Positions 1 through 9,233 are shown, counted from the first letter of the stretch. The stretch: DNA of 64,000 nucleotides from Saccharomonospora marina XMU15 (GCF_000244955.1 NZ_CM001439.1:4076643-4140642); one strand, 5' to 3'. Notes: generated by a model from the letters alone, not told the origin. Translations and numbers: made by a program.

Positions 1-421
1 CCACCCCGTCCACGATGGCGCGCACGGCGCCTGCCCGGTTCTGGTCGCTGGCGGCGAACCGCAGCGTGATCGTGTCACCGCGCTGCTCGACGTAGGCGGG
101 CAGGTCACCCGAGCGCACCTGCTGCTGCGCCACGCCCGCGTCGTCGAGTCGGGTCAGCTCCAGTGCGCCGGACTCCTCCAGCGCGGTGATGACCGGTCCC
201 TGGCCGACCACGCCGATCTCGGTGCGCGACGTTTCGCCACCGGTGAAGATCAGCCCGAAGATGGTGAGGAACATCAGCGGCATCAGGAACGTGAAGAACA
301 GCGTCGCCTTGTCGCGAACGAAGCCCTTGAACATCGCGCCGGACAGCGCGCGAAACGGCGTGGCCGGTGGCCGGGCAGGGGCGGCGCGCCGGGGCGGGTT
401 CCGGGTTTCGGTGACGGTCAC
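1..421 (-). CDS. ABC-2 type transporter permease, N-terminal part (truncated by window edge)
   Basis: This is the membrane subunit of an ABC exporter. It starts at a GTG (421-419) that overlaps the stop of the upstream ATPase gene by 4 nt (GTGA), so the two are translationally coupled. About 140 residues are visible: a basic, proline-rich cytoplasmic leader (roughly residues 1-22), then a hydrophobic segment near residues 41-60 (LFFTFLMPLMFLTIFGLIF) and an extracytoplasmic stretch beginning GGETSRTEIGVVGQG. That arrangement, one early membrane segment followed by a large loop, is typical of ABC-2 (drug/daunorubicin-type) permeases. The remaining C-terminal membrane helices lie outside the window. 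Substrate unknown. Confidence 0.85.
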   Translation of the reverse strand, partial: MTVTETRNPPRRAAPARPPATPFRALSGAMFKGFVRDKATLFFTFLMPLMFLTIFGLIFTGGETSRTEIGVVGQGPVITALEESGALELTRLDDAGVAQQQVRSGDLPAYVEQRGDTITLRFAASDQNRAGAVRAIVDGV

Positions 422-1326
422 GCGCGATACTCCCTGCCTGTCAGCTCGAGGAAGACATCCTCGAGGGTGGCCGTGCGCACCTGTAGCCCGCCGAGAGTGC
501 CGCGCTCGGCGAGCGCGGAAAGCAGCGGCGCGGGATCGCGTGTGGAAATGGTCAGCGAGAGCTCGTCGACGGTGACGTGATCGGCTCCGGGCAGACTGCC
601 CGCTTCGGAGGCGGGCAGCGCGCCGAGTTCGAGGATCACGTGGGTGGCGGCGTCGAGGTCACGCACGAGGCGGGCGGGCGCGTCCATCGCCAGGATTCGA
701 CCGTGGTCCATGATCGCGACCCGGTCGCAGAGCACCTCGGCCTCGTCGAGGTAGTGCGTCGTGTAGATGATTGTCTTGCCTCGCGCCCGGATCTCGCGCA
801 GCACGTCCCACAGGTTGCGGCGCGCCTGCGGGTCCAGCGCGGCGGTGGGCTCGTCGAGGAAGACGATGTCGGGGTCGTGCACCAGTGCGCAGGCGATGGA
901 CAGCCGCTGCCGTTGCCCGCCGGACAGCTTCGCCTCCGGCGTGCCCGCCTTGTCCGCCAGGCCGACCAGATCGAGCATCTCCTGCACCCGGCCAGGGCCG
1001 ACACCGTAGAGCGCGCCGAAGGTCTCCAGTTGCTCGCGGGCGGTCAGCTTCTCGAAGAACGCCGAGGCCTGCAGTTGTACGCCGATGCGGGGCAGCAGCG
1101 TCAGGTCGCGTGGCCACGGTGACCTGCCGAGCAGCCGCACGGTGCCGGAGTCGGGCTCGCGCAGCCCTTCGGCCATCTCCAGTGTGGTGGTCTTTCCCGC
1201 GCCGTTGGGACCGAGGATGCCGAAGAACTCGCCCTCGTCGACCTCGAACGAGACGCCGTCGACGGCGACGAGATCGCCGTAACACATGCGCAGGTCGGAA
1301 ACGGCGAGCGCCGCGGTGGGTGGCAT
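418..1326 (-). CDS. ABC transporter ATP-binding protein (DrrA/CcmA-type)
   Basis: This is the 302-residue ATPase of a two-gene ABC-2 exporter. Seen in order: Walker A GPNGAGKTTT (about residues 39-48), Q-loop region, signature LSGGQRQRL, Walker B IVFLDEPTAALD and H-loop TTHYLDEAE. The C-terminal 80 residues match the extension found in drug/antibiotic-type exporters. ATG start at 1326. The gene is first in an operon with the overlapping permease at 421. It would power export of an unknown lipid, drug or polymer at the cytoplasmic membrane. The specificity cannot be read from the ATPase. Confidence 0.95.
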   Translation of the reverse strand: MPPTAALAVSDLRMCYGDLVAVDGVSFEVDEGEFFGILGPNGAGKTTTLEMAEGLREPDSGTVRLLGRSPWPRDLTLLPRIGVQLQASAFFEKLTAREQLETFGALYGVGPGRVQEMLDLVGLADKAGTPEAKLSGGQRQRLSIACALVHDPDIVFLDEPTAALDPQARRNLWDVLREIRARGKTIIYTTHYLDEAEVLCDRVAIMDHGRILAMDAPARLVRDLDAATHVILELGALPASEAGSLPGADHVTVDELSLTISTRDPAPLLSALAERGTLGGLQVRTATLEDVFLELTGREYRA

Positions 1327-1488
1327 GCCGGAAGGCTAACGTCGCCGCCGTGCCGCGTGGTGCGAGTTGCCGGAATCGCCGATGTTCGACCGGACACACC
1401 TGGCCGAGGCGTCATGTGGTCGCATACCGTGAGTCGTTCACGGTGGCATGTCGAGCCGTCACCGAGGAAAGGCGAGAGACTCTTCCGG

Positions 1489-2517
1489 ATGAACGCACCG
1501 CCGCAACCGATCGCACTGCCTGCCAACCAGCCGTCGCAGTTCTACCGCGGCGGCGCCGCGATCGCCGAGTTGCGCGGCGCGACGACGGACACCGCCTACG
1601 GTCCCGAGGACTGGGTCGCCTCCACCACGACACGGTTCGGCTCGGAAACCGAGGGGCTGACGCGGTTGCCCGACGGCCGCTGGCTGCGCGACGCCGTGCG
1701 TGCCGACCCGCTCGGCTGGCTCGGTGCGCGGCACGTCGAGTCGTTCGCCGACTCGACGGCGCTGCTGGTCAAGCTGCTCGATGCCGGCCAGCGGCTACCG
1801 GTGCACTTCCATCCCGACGACGACTTCGCCCGGGGCCACTTCGACTCCCACGTCGGCAAGGCTGAGGCCTGGATCGTGGTGGGTACCCGGTCGGCCGACG
1901 CGACCGTCTACACCGGATTCCGCGGCACGACGAGCCGCGACGTGATCGCGCAGTGGGTGCGCGAGCAGGACGCGCCCGCGATGTTGTCCGCACTCAACGC
2001 GGTGCCGGTGCGGCCGGGTGACACCGTGCACATCCCGGCAGGCCTGCCGCACGCCATCGGAGAAGGCGTGTTCGTGGTCGAGTTGCAGCAGCCAACCGAC
2101 TTCTCGCTCACGCTGGAATGGCGCGACTTCCTCGCCGACCCCGACACCGCGCACCTCGGGCTGGGTTTCGACACCGCGCTGGACGCGCTGGACACCTCGG
2201 GCTGGGACCGCGAGCGGCTTTCGACGTTGATCCGCCACACCGGCGAGGAGCCGGGGCACACCGTGGACCTGCTCGCGGAAGGGGCGCGGCCGTTCTTCCG
2301 TGCCGACCAGCTATGTCCGGACCCGGCACTGGCACTCGACGCGTCGTTCGCCGTGCTGGTGGTGCTGGAGGGCGAGGGCACGCTGAGCACCGAGCGCGGC
2401 GGGCGACAACCGCTGCGGCGAGGTGACACGCTCGTCGTTCCCTACGCCGCCGGTCAGCTGGAGTTGTCCGGGCCGCTGACGGTGATCCGCTGCCGACCGC
2501 CGCGACCGGCCAGCTGA
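1489..2517 (+). CDS. class I mannose-6-phosphate isomerase-like protein
   Basis: This 342-residue cupin enzyme resembles class I phosphomannose isomerases, which interconvert fructose-6-P and mannose-6-P using one zinc. The metal-site region VHFHPDDDFARGHF sits near residue 105, KAEAWIVVGT follows, and the second cupin strand HIPAGLPHAI is near residue 182. The C-terminal jelly-roll half (VVLEGEGTLS, RRGDTLVVPYAAG) is also present. The ATG at 1489 is chosen because GAGGAAAGG lies upstream; an in-frame extension to 1357 has no homology. It is a single gene, flanked by a divergent ABC operon and a strong terminator. It may be a paralogue rather than the main ManA, so the exact sugar substrate is uncertain. 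Confidence 0.8.
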   Translation: MNAPPQPIALPANQPSQFYRGGAAIAELRGATTDTAYGPEDWVASTTTRFGSETEGLTRLPDGRWLRDAVRADPLGWLGARHVESFADSTALLVKLLDAGQRLPVHFHPDDDFARGHFDSHVGKAEAWIVVGTRSADATVYTGFRGTTSRDVIAQWVREQDAPAMLSALNAVPVRPGDTVHIPAGLPHAIGEGVFVVELQQPTDFSLTLEWRDFLADPDTAHLGLGFDTALDALDTSGWDRERLSTLIRHTGEEPGHTVDLLAEGARPFFRADQLCPDPALALDASFAVLVVLEGEGTLSTERGGRQPLRRGDTLVVPYAAGQLELSGPLTVIRCRPPRPAS

Positions 2518-2545
2518 AGCCCGATCGCCGACCGGCGTCCGTGTG

Positions 2546-2591
2546 GAGCAAGGGGGCTTCGTCACCGGGGTGTGGCGAAGCCCCCTTGCTC
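2546..2591. terminator. strong bidirectional intrinsic terminator
   Basis: A perfect 16-bp inverted repeat (GAGCAAGGGGGCTTCG and its complement) with a 14-nt loop lies between two convergent genes, ending at 2517 and 2627. It can stop transcription from both sides. Confidence 0.85.
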
Positions 2592-2626
2592 ACCCCCTGT
2601 CGGCGGTACGGGGCTGGTGCGGAACA

Positions 2627-3370
2627 TCAGTACGGCATCGTGCCGTCGGCGAGATCGTCGAGCCTGCGCCCGAGCCAGCGGCGGGTGGCGGCCAGCAACC
2701 CGCCGCCGAAGGAGATCCTGGCCACTCCCAGCCGCGCGAGCCCGGCGACGTCGGGCATCCCCGGCAGGTAGGTGACGTTCACCGGCGCCGGGCGCAGCCG
2801 CTCGGTGAAGGCGGCGACGACGTCGGGATCACGCAGGTGGATCGGGTAGACGCAGTCGGCGCCCGCGGCGAGGTAGCTTTGCGCCCGCCGCAACGCGTCG
2901 GGCAGCGCGGCCCACTCGTCGCCTGCTTCGAGGAAGCTGTCGATCCGTGCGTTGAGCACGAGTTCCGCTCCTGCCGCCGCTCGCAGCGCCGCCAGCAGGT
3001 CGGCCTGCTCGGCCTGTTCGCGTCGCCTGCCGCCGGGGTGTTCGGTGTCCTCCACGTTGCAGCCCGCCACCCCGGCGGCCAGCAGCCGCTCGGCGAGTTC
3101 GGCGGGTGGCAACCCGTACCCGGACTCGGCATCCACCGTCACCGGCACGGACACCGCACGCGCCATCCGCCGGGCCGCCGCGAACATCTCCTCCGGCGGG
3201 GCCTGTTCCCGGTCCGCGTAGCCAAGGCCCGCCGCGACGGCGACCGAACTCGTCGCCACGGCCGGAAAGCCCGCGTCCTGCACGAGCCGTGCGCTCATGG
3301 CGTCCCAGGCGTTGGGCAGCACCAGCGGAACGCCCGGCCGGTGCAGCGCGCGCAGCCGGGTCGCGCTCAC
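2627..3370 (-). CDS. isocitrate lyase/PEP mutase family protein
   Basis: This is a 247-residue TIM-barrel enzyme of the isocitrate lyase/phosphoenolpyruvate mutase superfamily. The N-terminal VLPNAWDAMSARL, the TSSVAVAAGLGYAD stretch, the metal-site segment VDAESGYG, and CNVEDTEHPGG are all typical. The GTG start at 3370 overlaps the stop of the upstream carboxymuconolactone-decarboxylase-like gene by 4 nt (GTGA), so the pair is one operon. Members cleave or rearrange C-C or C-P bonds of 2-oxo/2-hydroxy acids. The substrate here is unknown. A divergent MocR regulator probably controls the pair. Confidence 0.85.
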   Translation of the reverse strand: MSATRLRALHRPGVPLVLPNAWDAMSARLVQDAGFPAVATSSVAVAAGLGYADREQAPPEEMFAAARRMARAVSVPVTVDAESGYGLPPAELAERLLAAGVAGCNVEDTEHPGGRRREQAEQADLLAALRAAAGAELVLNARIDSFLEAGDEWAALPDALRRAQSYLAAGADCVYPIHLRDPDVVAAFTERLRPAPVNVTYLPGMPDVAGLARLGVARISFGGGLLAATRRWLGRRLDDLADGTMPY

Positions 3371-3831
3371 GCGGCCTCGCCGGGCAGCGGCTTGCGGCTG
3401 GTCACCCCGAGCCGGTTCCACGTGTTGATCACGGTGGCCGCCCAGGCGAGCGCGACGTACTGCTGCTCGGTGAACACCGCGGTGACCTGGTCGTAGACGT
3501 CGTCCGGCACGTCCTGATCCCTGGGCAGCATCGTCATCGCCTCGGTCAGCGCCAGCGCCGCGCGCTCCTGCTCGGTGTAGAGCTTGGTCTCTCGCCACGC
3601 GTTCAGCAGGTAGATCCTGCGTTCGCTCTCGCCGAGTTCGCGCGCGTCGCGGGTGTGCGCGTCCACGCAGAACGCGCAGCCGTTGAGCTGGGAGGCCCGG
3701 ATCTTGACCAGCTCGACGAGCCTTGGGTCGAGTCCGGCGTCGGCGGCGGCGGCTTCCACGGTGCTGTGCAGCGCGAGCACCTGCCGGTGAGCCTGCGGCA
3801 GGCTCGCGGTGAGTTGGATCCGCTTTGTCAC
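3367..3831 (-). CDS. carboxymuconolactone decarboxylase/AhpD-like protein
   Basis: This is a small all-helical protein (154 residues from the GTG at 3831) of the CMD/AhpD family. The redox motif CAFCVDAHTRDAR (CxxC followed by H) is intact, which points to an alkylhydroperoxidase-like peroxidase rather than a true decarboxylase. The start at 3831 gives the normal MTKRIQL N-terminus. A GATACC -10-like hexamer about 12 nt upstream suggests a leaderless transcript; a GTG at 3858 is possible but less likely. It is co-transcribed with the PEP-mutase-like gene and divergent from the MocR gene. Confidence 0.85.
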   Translation of the reverse strand: MTKRIQLTASLPQAHRQVLALHSTVEAAAADAGLDPRLVELVKIRASQLNGCAFCVDAHTRDARELGESERRIYLLNAWRETKLYTEQERAALALTEAMTMLPRDQDVPDDVYDQVTAVFTEQQYVALAWAATVINTWNRLGVTSRKPLPGEAA

Positions 3832-3864
3832 GCCCACACGGTATCCAGAAACTGGCACACGAGT

Positions 3865-3898
3865 ATGGTCCAGTCACATGGCAAAATCATGGTCCAGT
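3865..3898. promoter_or_regulatory. direct repeats, candidate MocR operator
   Basis: The decamer ATGGTCCAGT occurs twice (3865-3874 and 3889-3898), 24 bp apart, in the divergent promoter region and the first codons of the MocR gene. MocR/PdxR regulators typically bind paired direct repeats, so autoregulation plus control of the divergent operon is inferred. Confidence 0.45.
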
Positions 3899-5302
3899 TC
3901 CGGGGTGGATGTGCACCTCGACTGGAACCCTGACACCGGTAGAGCGGGGCTCGCCGAGGCGTTCCGGCTGGCCATCCGCGCGGGGCGGCTGCCACAGGGC
4001 GCCGTGCTGCCGTCAACCAGGGCACTCGCCGCCGACCTCGGCATAGCGCGGGGCACGGTGACCCGGGTGTACACCGACCTCGCCGCCGAGGGATACCTGC
4101 GCACCAGGCAGGGCGCGCCGACGACGGTGGCGACGGCGCCCACCGCGGCCACCGCAACCACCGCGGCCACCGCTGCCACCGCTGCCATGCCTGCGCCCGC
4201 CGCGGCGCCCGAACAGCCCGAACCGCGGTGGAGTCTGCTGCCGGGTCAGCCGAACCTTTCCATGTTTCCCAGGGGTGAGTGGCTGTCGGCCACCAGGCGC
4301 GTGCTGCAGCACGCGCCGTCCTCGGTGTTCGGCTACCTGGAGGAGCGCGGGGTCGAGCAGTTGCGCCATGCCCTTGCCCGCTATCTCGCACGCAGCCGGG
4401 GAGTGGTCGCCGAGCCGGAACGGATCGTGGTGTGCGCAGGCTACTCGCACGCGGTCTCGCTGCTGTGCACGGCGCTGCGAGGGCTGGGTGAGTCCAGCGT
4501 CGCCTTCGAGGACCCTTCGCTGTGGGTGTTTCGCGAACTGGCGACCGCGGCCGGACTCGCTGTCGACCCGGTCGCCGTCGACGACGACGGACTCGTGGTG
4601 TCCGAACTGGACAGCTCCGCTGTCGTGGTGACACCGGCCCACCAGTACCCGCTCGGTGTCACGCTGGCCCCGCACCGGCGCGCGCAGCTCGCGCGGTGGG
4701 CTCGGGACCGCGACGCCGTCGTGATCGAGGACGACTACGACGGCGAGTTCCGCTTCGACCGGCGCCCCATCGGGGCGGTGCAGGCACTGGCCCCCGAACA
4801 CATCGTCTACGCGGGCACCGCCAGCAAGACGCTCGCACCGGGCCTGCGGCTGGGCTGGCTGGTGCTGCCGAGCAGGCTGGTGGAACCCGTCAGGGCGGTG
4901 CTGGCGGACAGCGGCTGGCGCGCACCGGTGCTGCAACAGCTCGTGCTGGCCGACCTGCTGGACTCCGGTGCCTACGACCGGCACGTCCGCCGCTGCCGGG
5001 CTTCCTACCGCCGCCGACGCGACCGGCTGCTCGCGCGGCTGCCGCCACTATTGAGCCCGCGCGGGATTTCCGCGGGGGTCCAGCTGCTGCTGATGCTGCC
5101 CGCCTCAGGACCCGACGAGCAGGCCGTGCTTGCTGCCGCGCAACGGCACTCGCTCGCGCTGCAACCGCTTAGTCCACACTGGATCGACCACCACCGGGAA
5201 CGCGGGGCAGGCATCCTGGTCGGCTACGCGACCCCGGCCGAGCACGCGTTCGGTCCCACGGTGCGGGCGCTGCTGGACACCCTCACCGACGCAGGTCTGT
5301 GA
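3878..5302 (+). CDS. MocR/PdxR-type GntR-family regulator with aminotransferase domain
   Basis: This 474-residue regulator joins an N-terminal GntR winged helix (about residues 20-85, PSTRALAADLGIARGTVTRVY) to a PLP-binding class I aminotransferase-like domain. The linker is low complexity, made of Thr-Ala repeats. The PLP lysine lies in YAGTASKTLAPGLRLGW, and DDYDGEFRF is the conserved aspartate region. The ATG at 3878 gives the common N-terminus SWSSSGVDVHL. It is divergent from the CMD/PEP-mutase pair, which is the likely target. Its 3' end overlaps the convergent meaB gene by 20 bp. The effector is probably PLP or an amino compound (inference). Confidence 0.92.
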   Translation: MAKSWSSSGVDVHLDWNPDTGRAGLAEAFRLAIRAGRLPQGAVLPSTRALAADLGIARGTVTRVYTDLAAEGYLRTRQGAPTTVATAPTAATATTAATAATAAMPAPAAAPEQPEPRWSLLPGQPNLSMFPRGEWLSATRRVLQHAPSSVFGYLEERGVEQLRHALARYLARSRGVVAEPERIVVCAGYSHAVSLLCTALRGLGESSVAFEDPSLWVFRELATAAGLAVDPVAVDDDGLVVSELDSSAVVVTPAHQYPLGVTLAPHRRAQLARWARDRDAVVIEDDYDGEFRFDRRPIGAVQALAPEHIVYAGTASKTLAPGLRLGWLVLPSRLVEPVRAVLADSGWRAPVLQQLVLADLLDSGAYDRHVRRCRASYRRRRDRLLARLPPLLSPRGISAGVQLLLMLPASGPDEQAVLAAAQRHSLALQPLSPHWIDHHRERGAGILVGYATPAEHAFGPTVRALLDTLTDAGL

Positions 5303-6260
5303 CGAGCCGCTCGGCAGCCGCGTAGGGATCGAGCTGCCTGCCCACGACGCGCCTCGCGAGTTCGTCGAGGCGGTCGCCGCCGTGCAACTCGCCGATCCGG
5401 ACACGCAGCCGGTCCAGCGCGATCGCCTCCACCTCGGCGCGGGCCCGCGCCAGCCGCCTTCGGTCGAGCTCACCGTGTTCGCGCAGCCAGCCGAGGTGGT
5501 CGCGCAGCGCGGCGAGCAGTTCCGCGGAGCCCTTGCCGTCCACGGCGACCGTCGGCACGACGGGCTGCCGCCACGAGGGACCGGAAACCTCCCTGCGGTT
5601 CATGGCCACCAGCTGCCTGAGATCGCGTACGGTGGCCTCGGCACCGTCGCGATCGGCCTTGTTCACCACGAAGATGTCGGCGATCTCGAGTACGCCGGCC
5701 TTGGCCGCCTGGATGCCGTCGCCCATGCCGGGCGCGAGCAGCACCACGGTGGTGTCGGCCAGCCGTACCACATCCACTTCGGACTGACCGACACCGACGG
5801 TCTCGACGAGGATCACGTCGAAGCCTGCCGCGTCGAGCACCCTCACCGCCTGCGACGCCGCCGAGGCCAGGCCGCCGAGTTGACCGCGCGTCGCCATCGA
5901 CCGGATGAACACCGCCGGGTCGGTGGCGTGCTCGGACATCCGTATCCGGTCACCGAGCAAGGCACCGCCGGAGAACGGCGACGAGGGGTCGACGGCGAGC
6001 ACACCGACCCGGTTGCCGTCGGCCCGCAGTGCCGACACCAGCGTCGAGGTCGAGGTCGACTTGCCGACGCCGGGAGGCCCGGTCAGCCCCACCACGTGCG
6101 CGCGTCCGGTATGCGGCAGCAGCGCGGCCGCGACCTCCTCGAGCGCCGGGTGCGCATGCTCAACCAGCGAGATCAACCGCGCGACGGCGCGGGGCGCGCC
6201 CTGCCGTGCGCTCGCGATCAGGTCGTCGACGTTCGCGGCGGTTTCACCGGCTGCCTTCAC
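5283..6260 (-). CDS. meaB: methylmalonyl-CoA mutase-associated GTPase MeaB
   Basis: This is a 325-residue G3E-type P-loop GTPase that protects and reloads adenosylcobalamin-dependent methylmalonyl-CoA mutase. Walker [10 protein letters not shown] is near residue 59. [28 protein letters not shown] and the NKAD guanine-specificity motif are all visible. The GTG start at 6260 overlaps the thiolase stop by 4 nt, so the thiolase and meaB form an operon. The mutase subunits themselves are not in this window. The adjacent epimerase gene supports a propionyl/methylmalonyl-CoA role. Confidence 0.95.
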   Translation of the reverse strand: MKAAGETAANVDDLIASARQGAPRAVARLISLVEHAHPALEEVAAALLPHTGRAHVVGLTGPPGVGKSTSTSTLVSALRADGNRVGVLAVDPSSPFSGGALLGDRIRMSEHATDPAVFIRSMATRGQLGGLASAASQAVRVLDAAGFDVILVETVGVGQSEVDVVRLADTTVVLLAPGMGDGIQAAKAGVLEIADIFVVNKADRDGAEATVRDLRQLVAMNRREVSGPSWRQPVVPTVAVDGKGSAELLAALRDHLGWLREHGELDRRRLARARAEVEAIALDRLRVRIGELHGGDRLDELARRVVGRQLDPYAAAERLVTDLRR

Positions 6261-7447
6261 GACTTCGCGGGCACCCTGATCAGCAGCGCGTCACCCTGAC
6301 CGCCACCACCGCACAGCGCCGCGGCCCCGAGGCCGCCGCCACGGCGGCGCAGTTCGTGGGTGAGGTGCACCGCCAGCCTCGCGCCGGAGGCCCCGATGGG
6401 GTGGCCCAGTGCGATCGCGCCGCCGTTGACGTTGACCCGGTCGAGGTCCAGGCCGAGCTTGCGCGCGGACACCAGCCCCACGGCGGCGAACGCCTCGTTG
6501 ATCTCCACGAGGTCGAGCGCGCCGGCGTCGAGCCCGGCCTTGGCGAGCGCGACGTTGATCGCGTTCGCGGGCTGCTCGTGCAGGCTCGCGTCCGGACCGG
6601 CCACCACGCCGTGCGCACCGATCTCCGCGAGCGGCTCGACACCGAGTTCCTCGGCCTTGGCCCTGCTGGCCACCACGACGGCGGCGGCGCCGTCGGAGAT
6701 CTGCGACGCCGAGCCCGCGGTGATGGTGCCGTCGGCGGCGAACGCAGGGCGCAGCTTGCCGAGGCCTTCCACCGTGGTGTCGGCGCGGACCCCTTCGTCG
6801 GTGCCGAACACGACCGGGTCCTTGCCGCGCCGGGGGACGCTCACCTCGACGATCTCGTCGGTGAAGACACCGCCCGCGATGGCCTTGGCCGCCAACTGGT
6901 GCGAGCGTGCGGCGAACTCGTCCTGCTCGGCACGGGTGAGTTCGTAGCGCGCGTTGTACTTCTCGGTCGAGGCCCCCATGGCCACCTGGTCGAAGGCGCA
7001 GAACAGCCCGTCATGGGACATGTGGTCCAGCAGCGTCACGTCGCCGTACTTGTACCCGGCCCTGGACTTCGGCAGCAGATGCGGCGCCTGCGTCATCGAC
7101 TCCTGCCCGCCCGCCACGACGAGGTCGAACTCGCCCGCGCGGATGAGCTGGTCGGCGAGCGCGATGGCGTCCAGGCCGGAAAGACAGACCTTGTTGACGG
7201 TCAACGCGGGGACGTCCATCGGGATACCCGCGGCGACGGCGGCCTGCCGGGCCGGAATCTGTCCCGCACCCGCCGTCAGCACCTGCCCCATAATGGTGTA
7301 CTGCACCGACTCCGGCGCCACACCCGCACGTTCGAGCGCCGCCTTGATGGCGAACCCACCGAGCTGGGCACCCGAGAAGTCCTTCAGGGAGCCGAGCAGT
7401 CGACCGATGGGGGTGCGCGCGGCACCAAGAATGACCGAACCGGACAC
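6257..7447 (-). CDS. acetyl-CoA C-acetyltransferase (thiolase)
   Basis: This 396-residue thiolase makes or cleaves acetoacetyl-CoA. The nucleophile Cys lies in [10 protein letters not shown] (near residue 88), the active-site His in [15 protein letters not shown], and the second Cys in [12 protein letters not shown]. The GTG at 7447 is chosen because AGGAGG lies 7 nt upstream; longer in-frame versions lack homology. It is first in the operon with meaB. With crotonyl-CoA carboxylase/reductase nearby, a biosynthetic role feeding acetoacetyl-CoA into the ethylmalonyl-CoA route is plausible, but beta-oxidation is also possible. Confidence 0.93.
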   Translation of the reverse strand: MSGSVILGAARTPIGRLLGSLKDFSGAQLGGFAIKAALERAGVAPESVQYTIMGQVLTAGAGQIPARQAAVAAGIPMDVPALTVNKVCLSGLDAIALADQLIRAGEFDLVVAGGQESMTQAPHLLPKSRAGYKYGDVTLLDHMSHDGLFCAFDQVAMGASTEKYNARYELTRAEQDEFAARSHQLAAKAIAGGVFTDEIVEVSVPRRGKDPVVFGTDEGVRADTTVEGLGKLRPAFAADGTITAGSASQISDGAAAVVVASRAKAEELGVEPLAEIGAHGVVAGPDASLHEQPANAINVALAKAGLDAGALDLVEINEAFAAVGLVSARKLGLDLDRVNVNGGAIALGHPIGASGARLAVHLTHELRRRGGGLGAAALCGGGGQGDALLIRVPAKS

Positions 7448-7624
7448 GAGCTGCCTCCTGTCATCGAGCCGACATCGCGAACCGACATCGCACTTGCCTC
7501 GCCGCACGAGCGACCCAGTCGACGATACCGACTGGTAGCTCATCGGTGGGTATCACCGCGACCCAACGCAGCGGGTGTCACAGTCACCCCACCGGCGACC
7601 GCGCACCGCCTATCCTGACGTGTC

Positions 7625-8068
7625 ATGCGGCAGGCATTGAAGCCCTTCATCACCACAATCGACCACGTCGGCGTCGCGGTGGCCGATCTCGACCGGGCCA
7701 TCGAGTTCTACGAGCAGAACTTCGGCCTCGAGGTAACCCACAGCGAGGTCAACGAGGAGCAGGGTGTGCGGGAGGCCATGCTGCACGCACCAGGTGACAG
7801 CAGCGGACCCGCCGTGCAGTTGCTCGCGCCGTTGCGTGAGGACTCGGCCATCGCGAAGTTCCTCGACCGGCAGGGTCCCGGGCTGCAGCAACTCGCCTAC
7901 CGCGTCACCGATGTCGATGCCGCCAGCGCGGCGCTGCGGGACAACGGGCTGCGGCTGCTCTACCCGGAGGCCAGGCGCGGCACCGCGGGCAGCAGGATCA
8001 ACTTCGTCCACCCCAAGGACGCGGGCGGGGTGCTGGTCGAGCTAGTCGAGCCCGCTGCTGGGCACTGA
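7625..8068 (+). CDS. mce: methylmalonyl-CoA epimerase
   Basis: This is a 147-residue vicinal-oxygen-chelate protein that interconverts (2S)- and (2R)-methylmalonyl-CoA. Visible are IDHVGVAVADLDRAIEFY at the N-terminus (metal His), LQQLAYRVTDVDAA in the middle and FVHPKDAGGVLVELVE at the end (second His and Glu ligand). TATCCT at 7611-7616 sits about 8 nt before the ATG, so the transcript is probably leaderless. It is divergent from the thiolase-meaB operon, and its end overlaps the convergent TetR gene by 27 bp. Confidence 0.95.
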   Translation: MRQALKPFITTIDHVGVAVADLDRAIEFYEQNFGLEVTHSEVNEEQGVREAMLHAPGDSSGPAVQLLAPLREDSAIAKFLDRQGPGLQQLAYRVTDVDAASAALRDNGLRLLYPEARRGTAGSRINFVHPKDAGGVLVELVEPAAGH

Positions 8069-8665
8069 TTCCCGCGGTGCGGCGGCCCGCGCGGTGAGCG
8101 CGTCGGCGATGAACGTCAGCTCGCGTTCCATCTCGTCGGGCCCGTCGGGGGTGTCCTCGGCGTGCCGCGCCACCGAGTGCCGGTAGCTGACCGCCAGCGC
8201 GAGCAGCGCGGCCGCGCTGTCGACGTCGGCCAGCGCCAGGCTGCCCGCGCCCGCCGCGGCGATGATCACAGTGCGCACCTGGTTGACCAGGACGTCGTAG
8301 CGGCTGCGTAGCGCGTCGCGCACGGCGCGATGGGTGTCGGCTTCCCTCCACAGCAGGTGCGACAGCACCTGCGAGGCCGAAAGCCGCCGGTCCAGTTCTG
8401 CCACCAGCCTGCGCAGGCTCTCGGCGATGTCGCCGGGCACCACCACGGCGGCAGGCTCGATGCGTTCGTCAGGCAGCCGTTCCACCAGCGCGGTCAGCAG
8501 GTCCCGTTTGCGCCGGAAGTAGTAGTGCACCAGACCCTTCGGCACACCTGCGACCTCCGCGATGCGGGAAGTGGGTGTGGCGTCGAAGCCGAGTTCGGCG
8601 AACAGCCGCTCCGCAGCGAGGAGGATGCGTTCCCTGGCGGAAGGATCGTCGCCCTTCTTGGCCAT
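8042..8665 (-). CDS. TetR-family transcriptional regulator
   Basis: A 207-residue repressor. The N-terminal HTH is clear (ARERILLAAERLFAELGFDATPTSRIAEVAGVPKG in outline, then LVHYYFRRKRDLL). The C-terminal ligand domain is not assigned. The ATG at 8665 has a strong AAAGGAGGAGCG leader, so longer in-frame reading is rejected. Its neighbourhood (epimerase, thiolase, crotonyl-CoA carboxylase/reductase) makes an acyl-CoA effector plausible, but nothing in the sequence proves it. Confidence 0.9.
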   Translation of the reverse strand: MAKKGDDPSARERILLAAERLFAELGFDATPTSRIAEVAGVPKGLVHYYFRRKRDLLTALVERLPDERIEPAAVVVPGDIAESLRRLVAELDRRLSASQVLSHLLWREADTHRAVRDALRSRYDVLVNQVRTVIIAAAGAGSLALADVDSAAALLALAVSYRHSVARHAEDTPDGPDEMERELTFIADALTARAAAPRESVPSSGLD

Positions 8666-8736
8666 CGCTCCTCCTTTCGAGCATCCAGCCCCCTGTTTGT
8701 CACCTGCTACTTCGGGGCGCGTTTCACGATACTGCG

Positions 8737-8763
8737 CCGCACAAGCCGCACAAGCCGCACAAG
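8737..8763. repeat. three tandem 9-bp repeats
   Basis: CCGCACAAG is repeated three times without gaps about 70 bp upstream of the TetR gene start. The repeats lie in its probable promoter region. Function unknown. Confidence 0.6.
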
Positions 8764-8864
8764 CCACGTGCGGCCCACGACGCTGCCGGGCGGGGCGACG
8801 TCGTGGGCCGGTGTGGGTCGATGTGGACCGATGTTGCGAAACGCCGACGGTAGCGGCCGGGCTG

Positions 8865-9233
8865 TCAGTGCTGTCCGGCCGTGCGGTGTGCTGCATTGGC
8901 GACCGGAAGCGCGGCCGCACCCGCGATCACCGTCAACGCGCCGACGATCCACGACGTCCACGCGGCGCCGGTCAGCTCGGTGTAGCCCATCACCCATGGG
9001 GAGATGAAGGCCAGCGCGCCGAGCACGATCTGGATGCCCTCCCCGTAGACCATGCCCGGCCTCGCCAGCGAGGCGAGTCCGTCGAGCGCGATCAGCGCAC
9101 CGAGAACGATCATCGTCCACAACGCCGCCGTGTTCGTGGCGAACCACAGCGGAGAGACGGCCAACACGACCCCGAGCACGACTTCCACCCAGTCGTGCGG
9201 CCTCGTCCAGGGACGTACCGATGTCTGAGCCAT
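8865..9233 (-). CDS. SPW-repeat membrane protein
   Basis: This 122-residue membrane protein has four hydrophobic segments arranged as two copies of the SPW repeat. SPLWF lies in the first half and SPWVMGY in the second, each after a helix ending in LGV/LGA. The ATG at 9233 has AGGAGGTGATC directly upstream. The family is common in actinobacteria and of unknown function, often found near stress genes. It appears monocistronic. Confidence 0.85.
   Translation of the reverse strand: MAQTSVRPWTRPHDWVEVVLGVVLAVSPLWFATNTAALWTMIVLGALIALDGLASLARPGMVYGEGIQIVLGALAFISPWVMGYTELTGAAWTSWIVGALTVIAGAAALPVANAAHRTAGQH

Noticed and set aside
771-1865. + strand 364-codon ORF over the ABC ATPase gene
   Set aside because: Antisense to a clear ATPase and Arg/Pro-rich without any motif.
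2543-3496. + strand ORF opposite the PEP-mutase-like gene
   Set aside because: Antisense shadow with Arg/Gly-rich sequence. It begins in the terminator hairpin and has no ribosome site.
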